From: Saprospiraceae bacterium | Lineage (GTDB): Bacteria > Bacteroidota > Bacteroidia > Chitinophagales > Saprospiraceae | Length of the DNA stretch: 64,000 bases | Direction: 5' to 3' | Assembly (NCBI GenBank): GCA_028285545.1 | Contig: JANQPA010000062.1 | Location: 1-64,000, forward strand | Shown: one piece after another, positions 35,633 through 44,375 of the stretch | Position numbering within the stretch: position 1 is the first letter of the stretch | Layout of the letters: the number at the start of each line of letters is the position of its first letter | Made by a program: the position numbers and the translations under genes | The notes under the pieces: generated by a model | What the model saw: the letters and a program-made list of their open reading frames with translations, nothing else | Database searches by the model: none | What the model was told of the DNA's origin: nothing

Positions 35633-38359
35633 CTAACATCCCAATTGCTTAAGGCCTTCTTCCAAACTTTTTATTTTAGCCTCCCCATCAGCCAATTTTT
35701 TCCGCTCTTTTTCTACAACTGCAGCAGGAGCATTGTTTACAAATCGCTCATTGCCCAGTTTTTTCTCGACGGTTTTTATGAAACCTTGATAGTATTCCAA
35801 TTCCTTTTTTAATTTGGCGCATTCTTCCTCTTTGTCAATTTCAATATTAAGTTCTACGTAATATTTTTCAGTCCCCGCCAAAAAGGAAACACTATTCTCA
35901 ATATCACTAGTTGTAAATTCAAAACCAGAGAGGGTGGCCATTTTAATGATCATTTGTTTTAACCCTGGAAGGGAATACAGTTTTTTAGATCCCTCATTTT
36001 CATGGATATAAACCATTAGTTCTTCTCTCATTTTCAAGCCCTTACTACTCCTGGTTTCACGAATACTTGCAACCACTGTTTTAGCTCGCTCTACACTTTC
36101 GATCAGTCTTTCATCAAAGTCCTGGGCCTTAGGAGCTTTACTAACGATACAATCTTCCCCCTCCAATCTGTCTTTCAATTGATGCCAAATCTCTTCGGTT
36201 ACAAATGGCATAAAGGGATGCAGTAAACTCATTAATTGCTCAAAAATATCCAAAGTCCTGCTAAGACTTTCTTTATCAATAGGCTGCTGATAATCAGGTT
36301 TGATCATTTCAAGATACCAGGAGCAAAAATCATCCCAGATAAACTTATACAGCCCCATAAGAGCATCTGACAATCTGTAAAGCTTCAGATTATTTTCAAA
36401 ATCCAGGATTACTTTTTGTAGTTTATTATGGATCCAACTATGGGCCAATTCATTAATTATCCTTTTTTCTTCGCTCGCAGCTTGTTCGACAACTTCCCAA
36501 CCTTTGATAAGTCGAAGAGCATTCCACATTTTGTTGCAGAAATTACGCCCCTGTTCGCAAAGTTTGCTTTCATCCTTTACGGTTTTAGTTTGAGGATCAA
36601 TTGGGGCATCAAAGATGATATCGTTCCCTGCCATTGAACTGGAAAGCATTCCAAAACGAACGCCGTCGGCACCATAATTGTCAATGAGTTTTAAAGCAGA
36701 GGGAGAATTACCCAATTGTTTACTCATCTTCCTGCGCTTATTATCCCTTACCATGCCCGTAAACATCACATCTTTAAAAGGCATTCGGCCCTTTTCCATC
36801 ACAAAATCAAGCCCCAGCAAATCTCCAGAATACTCATATCCTGACATAATCATTCGGGCTACCCACAGATAGATGATGTCCCAACCAGTAATAAGTACCG
36901 AAGTCGGATAATAATATTCCAGCTCTTCTTTACTTTCAAAACCATGGAAAGTGGTCAAAGGAACCAGCCAGGAAGAAAACCAGGTATCCACCACATCTTC
37001 ATCTTGTCGTAGATCTTCCATGGTGAGTTTATCCTCAGGGAATTTCATTTTAGCTTCTTCTAAAGCTTCTTCTGCTGTTTCTGCCACAAAATGAGCATCT
37101 TTATAATACCAGGCAGGAATACGCTGTCCCCACCATAATTGACGTGAAATACACCAGTCGCGTACATTTTCCTCTTTAACCCAATTGTTGTACATATTCC
37201 ACATATGCTCTGGGTAGAAGGTAATATCTCCGCTTTGGACGGCATTTCTGGCTACTCTGGCCATTTCGGACATATCCATAAACCACTGTTCTGTGAGACG
37301 GGGTTCAACTACAGAATTGGTGCGTTCTGATCGACCTACACTAGTGATGTAATCTTCTAATTCTACTAGGTGACCTGATTCTTCCAGTAATTTTTTAATT
37401 TTTTTCCTTGCTACAAAGCGGTCTTCTCCAACAAGGATCTGAGCCTTGTCATTTAGTGTAGCGTCCGGGTTGAGGATATCAACCACCTCCAATCCGTGGC
37501 GTTCCCCTATTTCATTATCATTAGGGTCATGGGCGGGAGTTATTTTTAATGCTCCCGTACCAAATTCTCTGTCAACATAGGTGTCGGCAATTACAGGAAT
37601 AACTTTATTGATCAAAGGGATGATCACCTTCTTTCCGATCATATGGGTAAAGCGATCATCATGAGGATGAACCGCTACTGCTGTATCTGCCATTATGGTT
37701 TCAGGGCGTTGGGTAGCAATGATAAGATGTTCACCCTCTTCGCCTTCTACATCATATCTAATGTGAAATAATTGAGAGTTTTCATCTCCGTAAATCACTT
37801 CTTCATTAGACAATACAGTTTGTGCCTCAGGGTCCCAATTGGTCATTCTCAGGCCTCTATACATTTTACCCTTGCGATATAGATCAACAAAAACGCGCAA
37901 AACTGTTTTGCTGTACCAGGAGTCCATTGTGAAATAGGTGCGATCCCAATCACAGGAAGCTCCAAGTTTTTGGAGTTGGTCAAGTATAATGCCGCCATAT
38001 TCCTCCTTCCATTCCCATGCGTATTTCAGAAATTCTTCCCTGCTAAGGTCAGATTTTTTGATCCCCTTTTCTCTCAACATTTTTACCACCTTGGCTTCAG
38101 TAGCAATGGAAGCATGATCCATCCCTGGCACCCAACAGGCATTTTTACCTTCCAGGCGAGCTCTACGGATCAAAATATCTTGAATGGAGTTATTAAGCAT
38201 ATGTCCCATATGAAGTACTCCTGTGACATTGGGAGGTGGGATCATAATTGTAAAGGGTTCTCTTTCATCCGGCTCCGAATGGAAATAATTTTTTTCCATC
38301 CAATATTCATACCACTTCGATTCTGTGTCCTTAGGATTGTAACGGCTAGAAATAGTCAT
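35633..38359 (-). CDS. valS: Valyl-tRNA synthetase
   Basis: This class I aminoacyl-tRNA synthetase of 908 aa has the HIGH-type motif HMGH at 50-53, an editing domain (CP1) in the middle, KMSK at 544-547, an anticodon-binding domain and a C-terminal coiled coil (about 835-905). The size is normal. It is transcribed leftward and converges on the heptose kinase gene with 15 bases between. Its leader holds a TATCTTTG -7-like box (38455-38462). Three hairpins lie farther upstream and separate it from the RRM gene. I see no T-box. Confidence 0.97.
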   Translation of the reverse strand: MTISSRYNPKDTESKWYEYWMEKNYFHSEPDEREPFTIMIPPPNVTGVLHMGHMLNNSIQDILIRRARLEGKNACWVPGMDHASIATEAKVVKMLREKGIKKSDLSREEFLKYAWEWKEEYGGIILDQLQKLGASCDWDRTYFTMDSWYSKTVLRVFVDLYRKGKMYRGLRMTNWDPEAQTVLSNEEVIYGDENSQLFHIRYDVEGEEGEHLIIATQRPETIMADTAVAVHPHDDRFTHMIGKKVIIPLINKVIPVIADTYVDREFGTGALKITPAHDPNDNEIGERHGLEVVDILNPDATLNDKAQILVGEDRFVARKKIKKLLEESGHLVELEDYITSVGRSERTNSVVEPRLTEQWFMDMSEMARVARNAVQSGDITFYPEHMWNMYNNWVKEENVRDWCISRQLWWGQRIPAWYYKDAHFVAETAEEALEEAKMKFPEDKLTMEDLRQDEDVVDTWFSSWLVPLTTFHGFESKEELEYYYPTSVLITGWDIIYLWVARMIMSGYEYSGDLLGLDFVMEKGRMPFKDVMFTGMVRDNKRRKMSKQLGNSPSALKLIDNYGADGVRFGMLSSSMAGNDIIFDAPIDPQTKTVKDESKLCEQGRNFCNKMWNALRLIKGWEVVEQAASEEKRIINELAHSWIHNKLQKVILDFENNLKLYRLSDALMGLYKFIWDDFCSWYLEMIKPDYQQPIDKESLSRTLDIFEQLMSLLHPFMPFVTEEIWHQLKDRLEGEDCIVSKAPKAQDFDERLIESVERAKTVVASIRETRSSKGLKMREELMVYIHENEGSKKLYSLPGLKQMIIKMATLSGFEFTTSDIENSVSFLAGTEKYYVELNIEIDKEEECAKLKKELEYYQGFIKTVEKKLGNERFVNNAPAAVVEKERKKLADGEAKIKSLEEGLKQLGC

Positions 38360-38454
38360 TTTTCTTAATGTATTTTTACAAGCACTTATTCACCAAATTT
38401 CTAATGGAAACCCCACTTTATATTTATAGGTTCCTCATATAATAAAAAACCCTG

Positions 38455-38462
38455 CAAAGATA
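38455..38462 (-). promoter_or_regulatory. Possible valS -7 box (TATCTTTG)
   Basis: On the minus strand this reads TATCTTTG and matches TAnnTTTG, 96 bases before the valS start. The TTTTG found upstream is closer than the standard distance. The same octamer stands upstream of the RRM gene (39131-39138) and of UXS (32280-32287). Confidence 0.4.
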
Positions 38463-38495
38463 ATTTTTTAAACCAAAATAAATAAGCATACTAAA

Positions 38496-38535
38496 CTAAC
38501 AATTGAGGGCGGCGGCGGCCGCCCTCAATTGTTAG
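38496..38535. repeat. 18-bp perfect hairpin with GC-rich core
   Basis: Bases 38496-38513 pair exactly with 38518-38535 around a GGCG loop. Arms run from AT-rich outside to GGGCGGC inside. The sequence is unrelated to the neighbouring hairpin. There is no U-run, but the stem is very stable. Confidence 0.8.
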
Positions 38536-38564
38536 CTATAAATTTGTTCACCCTATACTAAGCA

Positions 38565-38620
38565 GAATAAAGATAAGTTGAAAAGGCCTTGGAAAGTGCC
38601 TTTTCAACTTATCTTTATTC
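38565..38620. repeat. 23-bp perfect hairpin
   Basis: Bases 38565-38587 are the exact complement of 38598-38620, with a ten-base loop. It sits 29 bases from the 18-bp hairpin and shares no sequence with it. Confidence 0.8.
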
Positions 38621-38645
38621 CAACCTAGGGTTTCGACAAAAAAGA

Positions 38646-38670
38646 AAGGGGCAGCCACTGGCCACCCCTT
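38646..38670 (-). terminator. Rho-independent terminator of the RRM protein gene
   Basis: On the minus strand AAGGGGTGGCC pairs with GGCTGCCCCTT (two wobble pairs), followed by TCTTTTTTG. It lies 33 bases after the RRM gene stop. On the plus strand a CCTTTTTT run also follows, so it may work both ways. Confidence 0.75.
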
Positions 38671-38703
38671 CCTTTTTTAAGGATTGGTATAGATTGGAAT
38701 AAA

Positions 38704-39021
38704 TTAATATCTATTACCTCCACCATATCCGCCGCCGCCGCCACGGTAGCCACCGCCACCGCCGCCACCACGACGATTACCTCTATCTTCTGCTTCTTTT
38801 ACTACGATCGTTCTTCCGTCGAGTTCTGAGTCGTTTAGGTCACTGATAGCATTACGTGCTTCATCGTCATTTGGCATTTCTACAAAGCCAAAACCCTTAG
38901 ATCTTCCGGTAAATTTGTCCATAATAATTTTCACGGAATCTACGGCTCCGAATTCTTCAAATGCCGCTTGCAAATCAGATTCGCGAGTGTCGTAATTTAA
39001 TCTTGCAACAAAAATGTTCAT
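38704..39021 (-). CDS. RNA-binding protein, RRM domain with glycine-rich tail
   Basis: This is a single RRM of 105 aa in the cold-shock-like RNA-binding family of bacteria and cyanobacteria. RNP2 is IFVARL (3-8), RNP1 is KGFGFVEM (42-49), and a Gly/Arg/Tyr-rich tail follows from about residue 83, typical of RNA chaperones. It probably binds mRNA nonspecifically and may help at low temperature. It is a single gene with a terminator and two more hairpins downstream and a TATCTTTG box about 110 bases upstream. Confidence 0.93.
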   Translation of the reverse strand: MNIFVARLNYDTRESDLQAAFEEFGAVDSVKIIMDKFTGRSKGFGFVEMPNDDEARNAISDLNDSELDGRTIVVKEAEDRGNRRGGGGGGGYRGGGGGYGGGNRY

Positions 39022-39130
39022 AAAAAAAATTGAAAAATTAAAAAAAATGCGAGAAACTTTAAGGTAGGAAAGAAAACCCTCTAGAGAGAATAAACTAACT
39101 AAACATAAAATTATACGCTAAAAATCGATA

Positions 39131-39138
39131 CAAAGATA
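39131..39138 (-). promoter_or_regulatory. Possible -7 box of the RRM gene
   Basis: The minus strand reads TATCTTTG, 110 bases before the start codon. An ATTG lies 14 bases upstream, closer than the canonical spacing. The long leader fits cold-shock-type mRNAs, but that is inference. Confidence 0.4.
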
Positions 39139-39212
39139 AGCTATTTTTTATTCAATGCCACCCCCCAATCAATGAAAGGTATACAAGGACACCCCAACTA
39201 ATGATTCAAAAC

Positions 39213-39225
39213 ATTGATTATCAAT
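39213..39225. promoter_or_regulatory. 13-bp palindrome, second copy
   Basis: ATTGATTATCAAT has the same half-sites as 10142-10154 with a different central base. It lies between lysA and the RRM gene, upstream of the probable RRM promoter. It may be an operator for a shared regulator; weak evidence. Confidence 0.25.
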
Positions 39226-39291
39226 TATTTAACCTATATATTGAATTAAACATCAATTGAAAATTAAGTGGTTTTTAGGGTATGTATTTAG

Positions 39292-40542
39292 CTAACTTTC
39301 TACTTTTTCAAAGATAGGAGCCACCACCTGATTCCTTAATAAATCTTCCATGGTTTCTCTTTTTCGAATCAAATAGTCTTTACCTTCATAAACCAATACT
39401 TCTGCAGGCCTAAATCTGGAATTATAATTTGAAGACATCGTGAAGCAATAGGCCCCGGCATTCTGAATACACAAAACATCTTCTTCTCTAATCTCCGGAA
39501 TCCTTCTATTGACACCAAAGGTATCCGTTTCGCAGATATAGCCAACCACAGTATAAAAACGACCTTTACCTTCAGGATTAGAAACATTAATTATTTGGTG
39601 GTAGGCATCATAAAACATAGGTCGAATTAAGTGATTCAAACCTGAATCAATTCCTGCAAATACAGTAGAGGTGGTTTGCTTAATGACATTAACCTTGGCC
39701 AAGAAAAATCCTGCTTCACTAACCAAAAATTTCCCTGGCTCAAAAATCAAGGTTAGGTCTTTGCCATAATTTCTACAAAATTCGTTGAAACGATCAGAAA
39801 TTCTAGCTCCTAATTCTTCGATATTGGTCTCTACATCTCCTTCTTTATAGGGGACTTTAAAGCCACTACCAAAATCAATATAATCTAAGTCCGGAAACTC
39901 TTTGGATATATTAAATAAGATTTCAGCTCCACTTAAAAATACCTCGGGATCTAAAATACCAGAGCCTGTATGCATATGAAGACCTTCTATTTTGAGGCCA
40001 GTTGTTTTAACAATCCGATGAACAAGGGGCATCTGGTGAAAAGAGATTCCGAATTTTGAATCAATATGGCCAACAGAAATTTTGGAATTTCCGCCGGCCA
40101 TAATATGTGGGTTTATCCGAATACATACTGGAATATTCGAATAAGCTTGTCCAAATTGTTCAAGAATGGAGGTATTATCAATATTTATTCTAACTCCTAA
40201 AGCTACTGCTTCTCCAATCTCTTCCAGATTAACCCCATTAGGAGTATAAATAATATCACCAGGCTCAAATCCTGCCTTTAAACCTAATTCAACTTCTTGT
40301 ATGGAAACGGTATCCAAGCCTGCACCAAAAGATTTAAATAGGCTTAATACATTAATATTACTTAAGGCTTTACAAGCATAATTGACTTTAATTTTGGGCA
40401 CATCAAATGCTTGAATCATGCGATCATACTGCCGTTTCATAATGGCTCCATCATATACATATAAAGGCAGCTGATAATTTTGAGCCAGGTTTAGGGGATC
40501 AACCCCTCCACTTAAATAATATTTTCCATTTTCTAAATACAT
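39292..40542 (-). CDS. lysA: Diaminopimelate decarboxylase
   Basis: This PLP enzyme converts meso-diaminopimelate to lysine, the last step of lysine synthesis. It is a fold-type III protein of 416 aa: PLP-binding Lys58 in NYACKAL, HMHTGSGI for phosphate and substrate contacts, EPGKFLV and the C-terminal CETDTFG, the cysteine-containing active-site motif from the partner subunit. Length and order are standard. It is a single gene; lysine riboswitch structure is not seen in the 54-base gap upstream. Confidence 0.95.
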   Translation of the reverse strand: MYLENGKYYLSGGVDPLNLAQNYQLPLYVYDGAIMKRQYDRMIQAFDVPKIKVNYACKALSNINVLSLFKSFGAGLDTVSIQEVELGLKAGFEPGDIIYTPNGVNLEEIGEAVALGVRINIDNTSILEQFGQAYSNIPVCIRINPHIMAGGNSKISVGHIDSKFGISFHQMPLVHRIVKTTGLKIEGLHMHTGSGILDPEVFLSGAEILFNISKEFPDLDYIDFGSGFKVPYKEGDVETNIEELGARISDRFNEFCRNYGKDLTLIFEPGKFLVSEAGFFLAKVNVIKQTTSTVFAGIDSGLNHLIRPMFYDAYHQIINVSNPEGKGRFYTVVGYICETDTFGVNRRIPEIREEDVLCIQNAGAYCFTMSSNYNSRFRPAEVLVYEGKDYLIRKRETMEDLLRNQVVAPIFEKVES

Positions 40543-40596
40543 GGCCTATTTATTTTTTGGCCTGCAATATAAGTATTTTGGAGCTTAGATGCTGGA

Positions 40597-43239
40597 TTAT
40601 TCTGTCTTTAGAAACACCACCGGATCTACCTTAAAAGACCGCCATACATGGTAACTGGTGGCCAACATGAACAGGATCCAAATAATAAGAAAGGCCAAAA
40701 TGACCAGCCCCGGTTTAAAGGGTATATGAAAGGCAAAGTTTCCCAGCCATTCTACCGAAAAATACCATGCCAGAGGTAAGGAAATAAGAAGTGCAATAAT
40801 GACTATCCGCGCAAATGGCCCGGCTAGAGTTAAAGCTAATTTTCCTAGATTGGCTCCCAATATTTTCCTGATGCTCATTTCTTTTAGCCGCCCAGCTAAA
40901 CTCATAGCGATTAAACCATACATCCCCAAAAAGGCAATCGCTAATGCAATGATTCCTGACAAGGTGATGATCTTACCCCATCTTTCTTCCTCGGCATACA
41001 TAGCCGCTATATCTTCATCAAGAAAACTATAGGTAAATGGAGATTCACTATTCATTTGCTCCTTCCAAATGCTTTCTGATTTTTGAATTACAAATTGAAT
41101 GTTTGAAGGATGAGTTTTAATCACCAGATCGTCCATGCTGGAAGGATCAGATAGAGCCAACCACATAGGGGTAACTGCATGTTCTAGGCTTTGAAAGTGA
41201 AAATTATTTAGGACTCCAATAATTATGGGATCTGTGTAGCCGGCATTTTCAAGCCCTTTGACTGGGCGGCCAATGGGGTCTTCCCAACCCAATGCCTCAA
41301 CAAAGGCTTCATTAACCAAAATATGCTGAGTAGAATCTATTGCAGAACCAGGTCTGAAATTTCGTCCAGCTTTAAGGTCAATCCCCATGGTTTCGATATA
41401 ATTAGATTCTATGAAGGTGATAAAGTATTCAATGTTTTTACCTTCAAAATCAAAATTTGACCTGAAACCACCATGAGCAATAGCCGGATTGGCTCCCATA
41501 ACAGATATCACCTCTGACATGCCATTCAACTCATTTTTATAGGTGGTCACAAACTGTTCATTATCCTGTCCTTGCCTTTGGACTACTATTAACAATTCTT
41601 TGTCAAAACCCAAATCTTTATTTTTCATAAAGCGCAATTGCTCCAACATCACCAAAGTAATGATGACCAAAACGATAGATAAGACAAATTGGACAGTAAC
41701 CAATGATTTGGTAAAAAAATTGGTTTTCCCCAACTTTAGACTTGAGGACATGGATTTAACAGGTTGGTATTTGGCAAGAAGGACAGCTGGGTATAATCCA
41801 GCTAATAAACCACAAACGATGGTGCAAATTAAAATGAACCCTATAGATTCCGGTTTCAGCAGTGCATACAAACTCAAAGATCGATCGGAGAGATCATTAA
41901 ATTGGTGAAGAAAAATTTGTGCGAAACCAAGTCCTAGTAAGGTACTTAATCCACTCATTAATAGAGCCTCTCCTAAAAACTGGGTTCTCAACTGTCTGCC
42001 AAAGGCACCAATTACTTTTCTAATTCCAATTTCTTTTGTTCGGGTAGCAGATCTACCTATGGCCAGGATGGTAAAATTGATACAGGCAATAAGTAGAATA
42101 ATACATCCAATGCCGCCAAGAACCATGGAATGCCGCCTTACCCCTGCCTTCCCTAAATTCGTTTCAACTAATTCATCAAAATGAATGTCTTTGATGGGCT
42201 GAAACACTTCTCCATAATAACTTTTTTCTCCATATTGCTCCTGAATAGCTGTTCTTCTGGGAAAGTGTTCATCACAAAAATTGATTGTTTTTTCTTCCAA
42301 AGCTTTTATGTCAACCCCGGGTTGAATAAGTGCAAAAGTCCGGATAAAGCTCATATTCCATGAATCTCTATACCTTTTTCCCAAACCATTACTTTCAAAA
42401 AAACTAATAGGGAGCGCTATCTCGAATTCAAGGGTAGAATTGGGTGGAACATCTTCTATCACCCCTGTAATTTCAAAAGGAAAATAACGATCATTAAAGA
42501 ACACTTCAATTGTTTGTCCTATCACTTCATTTTTGCCAAAAATTCTTTTTGCAAGGGAATGACTCAGGACTGCCTGGTTAGGACTACTTAAAGCCGAAGA
42601 TGGATTTCCTGTTAAAAAAGGAAAGCTAAACAATTCAAAGAAGTTATCATCTACATAATACTGTCTTTCCTCTGAAAGAAATTGACCTGATTTAATATAA
42701 TCTGTATCATCAAAGATCCGACAAGTTTCAGAAATTTCTGGATAGGCTTCTTTTAAGGCCTTAGCCATGGGCAATGGGTGCCCCTCTATACCATCAACCA
42801 TAACTCCCTGACCATTATAAACTGCACGATTGATTCGGTAGAGCTGCTCTTTTTTTTCATGAAATTGATCGTAAGTCCATTCATTTAGGATAAACAAGTA
42901 AATCAGTATGGCACAACCGATCCCAAGTGTAAGACTAAAAATATTAATACCTACGGCTAGTTTATGCCGTAAAAAGTTACGGAAGGCTACCTTCAAATAA
43001 TGCCGGATCATAAAATTTGAATTGAGTGGATTAGTAAATTTCTTTATAGCAAATGGGCGAAGAAAAGAAAGGACCATTATCCAAAATAGTAATCGGGCCT
43101 TGATCGAAGGCATGTTTTTCGTGCGTACCATAAATTCCTCAACCAGGTCTCCTTGAATTTCCTCCAGTAGCTCTGCTTTGCAATAAAACTGCAGAAATTG
43201 AATGGCTTTTTTGGGCGGGTGATTCCTTCTCGAAGCCAT
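40597..43239 (-). CDS. FtsX-like permease with N-terminal permease-prefix domain, PadR-linked
   Basis: This 880-aa permease begins with about 75 residues matching the 'permease prefix domain 2' (HPPKKAIQFLQFYC, then EEIQGDLVEEF and a short TM), followed by a normal Bacteroidota FtsX/MacB protein starting at MIRHYLKVAFRNF (residue 77). The two FtsX loops are RTKEIGIRKVIGA and RLKEMSIRKILGA. The prefix is found in permeases encoded right after PadR regulators, as here: the padR stop is three bases before this start. It probably moves or senses an envelope-active compound under PadR control. No ATPase gene is nearby. Confidence 0.88.
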   Translation of the reverse strand: MASRRNHPPKKAIQFLQFYCKAELLEEIQGDLVEEFMVRTKNMPSIKARLLFWIMVLSFLRPFAIKKFTNPLNSNFMIRHYLKVAFRNFLRHKLAVGINIFSLTLGIGCAILIYLFILNEWTYDQFHEKKEQLYRINRAVYNGQGVMVDGIEGHPLPMAKALKEAYPEISETCRIFDDTDYIKSGQFLSEERQYYVDDNFFELFSFPFLTGNPSSALSSPNQAVLSHSLAKRIFGKNEVIGQTIEVFFNDRYFPFEITGVIEDVPPNSTLEFEIALPISFFESNGLGKRYRDSWNMSFIRTFALIQPGVDIKALEEKTINFCDEHFPRRTAIQEQYGEKSYYGEVFQPIKDIHFDELVETNLGKAGVRRHSMVLGGIGCIILLIACINFTILAIGRSATRTKEIGIRKVIGAFGRQLRTQFLGEALLMSGLSTLLGLGFAQIFLHQFNDLSDRSLSLYALLKPESIGFILICTIVCGLLAGLYPAVLLAKYQPVKSMSSSLKLGKTNFFTKSLVTVQFVLSIVLVIITLVMLEQLRFMKNKDLGFDKELLIVVQRQGQDNEQFVTTYKNELNGMSEVISVMGANPAIAHGGFRSNFDFEGKNIEYFITFIESNYIETMGIDLKAGRNFRPGSAIDSTQHILVNEAFVEALGWEDPIGRPVKGLENAGYTDPIIIGVLNNFHFQSLEHAVTPMWLALSDPSSMDDLVIKTHPSNIQFVIQKSESIWKEQMNSESPFTYSFLDEDIAAMYAEEERWGKIITLSGIIALAIAFLGMYGLIAMSLAGRLKEMSIRKILGANLGKLALTLAGPFARIVIIALLISLPLAWYFSVEWLGNFAFHIPFKPGLVILAFLIIWILFMLATSYHVWRSFKVDPVVFLKTE

Positions 43240-43242
43240 AAA

Positions 43243-43572
43243 TTAAAATTTGAGGGCTGTACCAGGAATAGAAGTCCAAAGCTGATTCCTAAGGTTAACT
43301 GAATATTCTAAGGCCTTGGCACCTTCAGAGGTGATGGTGAATAAGCGCTTACGCTTCCCTCCCCTAACCTGAGTAGGTAAACCCATCCTGGAATTTAGAA
43401 ATCCTTTTTTCTCCAAGCGATTTAAAACTGCATGAACACTACTCAAGCTTACTCTTCTTTTGGCTTGCTTCAATATTTCTTCCTTGATAGCTACTCCGTA
43501 AGCTTCATCATATAAAATGCCAACTACCATTAAAACCAGTTCCTCAAACTCTCCTAGGTTTGTTCCTTTCAT
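43243..43572 (-). CDS. PadR-family transcriptional regulator
   Basis: This is a 109-aa winged-helix repressor. It shows the PadR core: LGEFEELVLMVVGIL, YGVAIKEEILKQ, and the recognition helix VSLSSVHAVLNRLEKKGFL, followed by the wing with GGKRKRLFTIT. The ATG at 43570-43572 starts where the family does; the open frame extends 48 bases further upstream. It is translated just ahead of the permease (three-base gap). Two near-identical 21-23 base motifs, 41 bases apart, lie 13-74 bases upstream and are candidate self-regulatory sites. Confidence 0.9.
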   Translation of the reverse strand: MKGTNLGEFEELVLMVVGILYDEAYGVAIKEEILKQAKRRVSLSSVHAVLNRLEKKGFLNSRMGLPTQVRGGKRKRLFTITSEGAKALEYSVNLRNQLWTSIPGTALKF

Positions 43573-43584
43573 AATTTTTATATT

Positions 43585-43646
43585 ATTCGTAAATGTAGAG
43601 ATTATATCAATTAAATGCAAATTAAATTCGTATTTGTAGATTTAAT
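43585..43646. promoter_or_regulatory. Tandem candidate operator upstream of padR
   Basis: A motif starting ATTCGTAAATGTAGA (43585-43607) is repeated as ATTCGTATTTGTAGA (43626-43646), with similar ends (GATTATAT and TTTAAT). Start-to-start distance is 41 bases, close to four helical turns, so both would face the same side. The position fits autoregulation by PadR and possible control of the divergent sigma-factor gene. Confidence 0.5.
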
Positions 43647-43780
43647 CATGCTAATTTTGAATGACAAATTTATTATTCATCATTCTCCTTTCACACCATT
43701 TAGGACAAAGAATGCATCTAATGATTAAGAAATTGGATAATTAGTAGATAAACACTATTATTAAGAAAAAACCTTCCTTT

Positions 43781-44326
43781 TTGGATCATAAGAAACTCAT
43801 AGAAGCATGTAGGCGGCAGGATCGCAAGGCACAGAGGGCCTTATACGAGAAATATTCTCCACAAATGTTTGGAGTATGTAAGCGCTATGTCAAAAACAAA
43901 GAAGACGCAGAGGATGTTCTTTTAGAGGCATTCTTCAAAGTCTTCACCAATATACATCAATTCAAGGGAGATGGAAGTTTTGAAGGTTGGATACGAAGGA
44001 TTGTGATCAATGAATCATTAATGTTTTTGCGAAAAAAGCATAATTTTCATATTCGGGTAGAGTTAACTCAGGTTGATGCCCAAACTCCCACTACTGCCAT
44101 AGATAAATTGGAAGCAGAGGACATCATTTACTTTATGGATCAGTTGCCAACTGGGTATAGGACAATTTTTAACTTGTATGTTGTGGAAGGTTACAAACAC
44201 AGGGAAATTGCAGAATTATTGGGAATTAGTATCAATACTTCTAAATCTCAGTTGATTCTTGCTAAAAAAAGACTTCGCACTTTATTGACGGAAGCGAATT
44301 ATCCCGGAGTATCAAAAATTAAGTAA
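43781..44326 (+). CDS. ECF-type RNA polymerase sigma factor
   Basis: This is a 181-aa group 4 sigma-70 factor. Region 2 shows QRALYEKYSPQMFGVCKRY, EDAEDVLLEAFFKVF and the aromatic GWIRRIVINE; region 4 shows LPTGYRTIFNLYVVEGYKHREIAELLGIS with its helix-turn-helix and the usual STSKSQL end written as NTSKSQL. The start is a TTG, as the first ATG is inside region 2. The next gene, 49 bases downstream, encodes a one-TM protein likely to be its anti-sigma factor. It is divergent from padR. Confidence 0.9.
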   Translation: MDHKKLIEACRRQDRKAQRALYEKYSPQMFGVCKRYVKNKEDAEDVLLEAFFKVFTNIHQFKGDGSFEGWIRRIVINESLMFLRKKHNFHIRVELTQVDAQTPTTAIDKLEAEDIIYFMDQLPTGYRTIFNLYVVEGYKHREIAELLGISINTSKSQLILAKKRLRTLLTEANYPGVSKIK

Positions 44327-44375
44327 ACCAGTAAATTAGTCCCCTGGCATTTAACATTGCAAAAATAATAGCTAA

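Larger units (their letters stand above)
38360..38703. other. 344-base gap with three serial hairpins and a valS -7 box
   Basis: On the minus strand the order is: RRM gene stop, terminator (38646-38670), 23-bp hairpin (38565-38620), 18-bp hairpin (38496-38535), TATCTTTG box (38455-38462), valS start. The hairpins lie upstream of the probable valS promoter, so they look like insulation rather than attenuation. Confidence 0.6.

Noticed and set aside
38360-38703. T-box or attenuator for valS
   Set aside because: The hairpins lie upstream of the likely valS promoter, no T-box sequence or specifier loop is present, and T-boxes are not expected in this phylum.
40543-40596. Lysine riboswitch in front of lysA
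   Set aside because: The gap is only 54 bases, too short for the structure, and lacks the conserved motifs.
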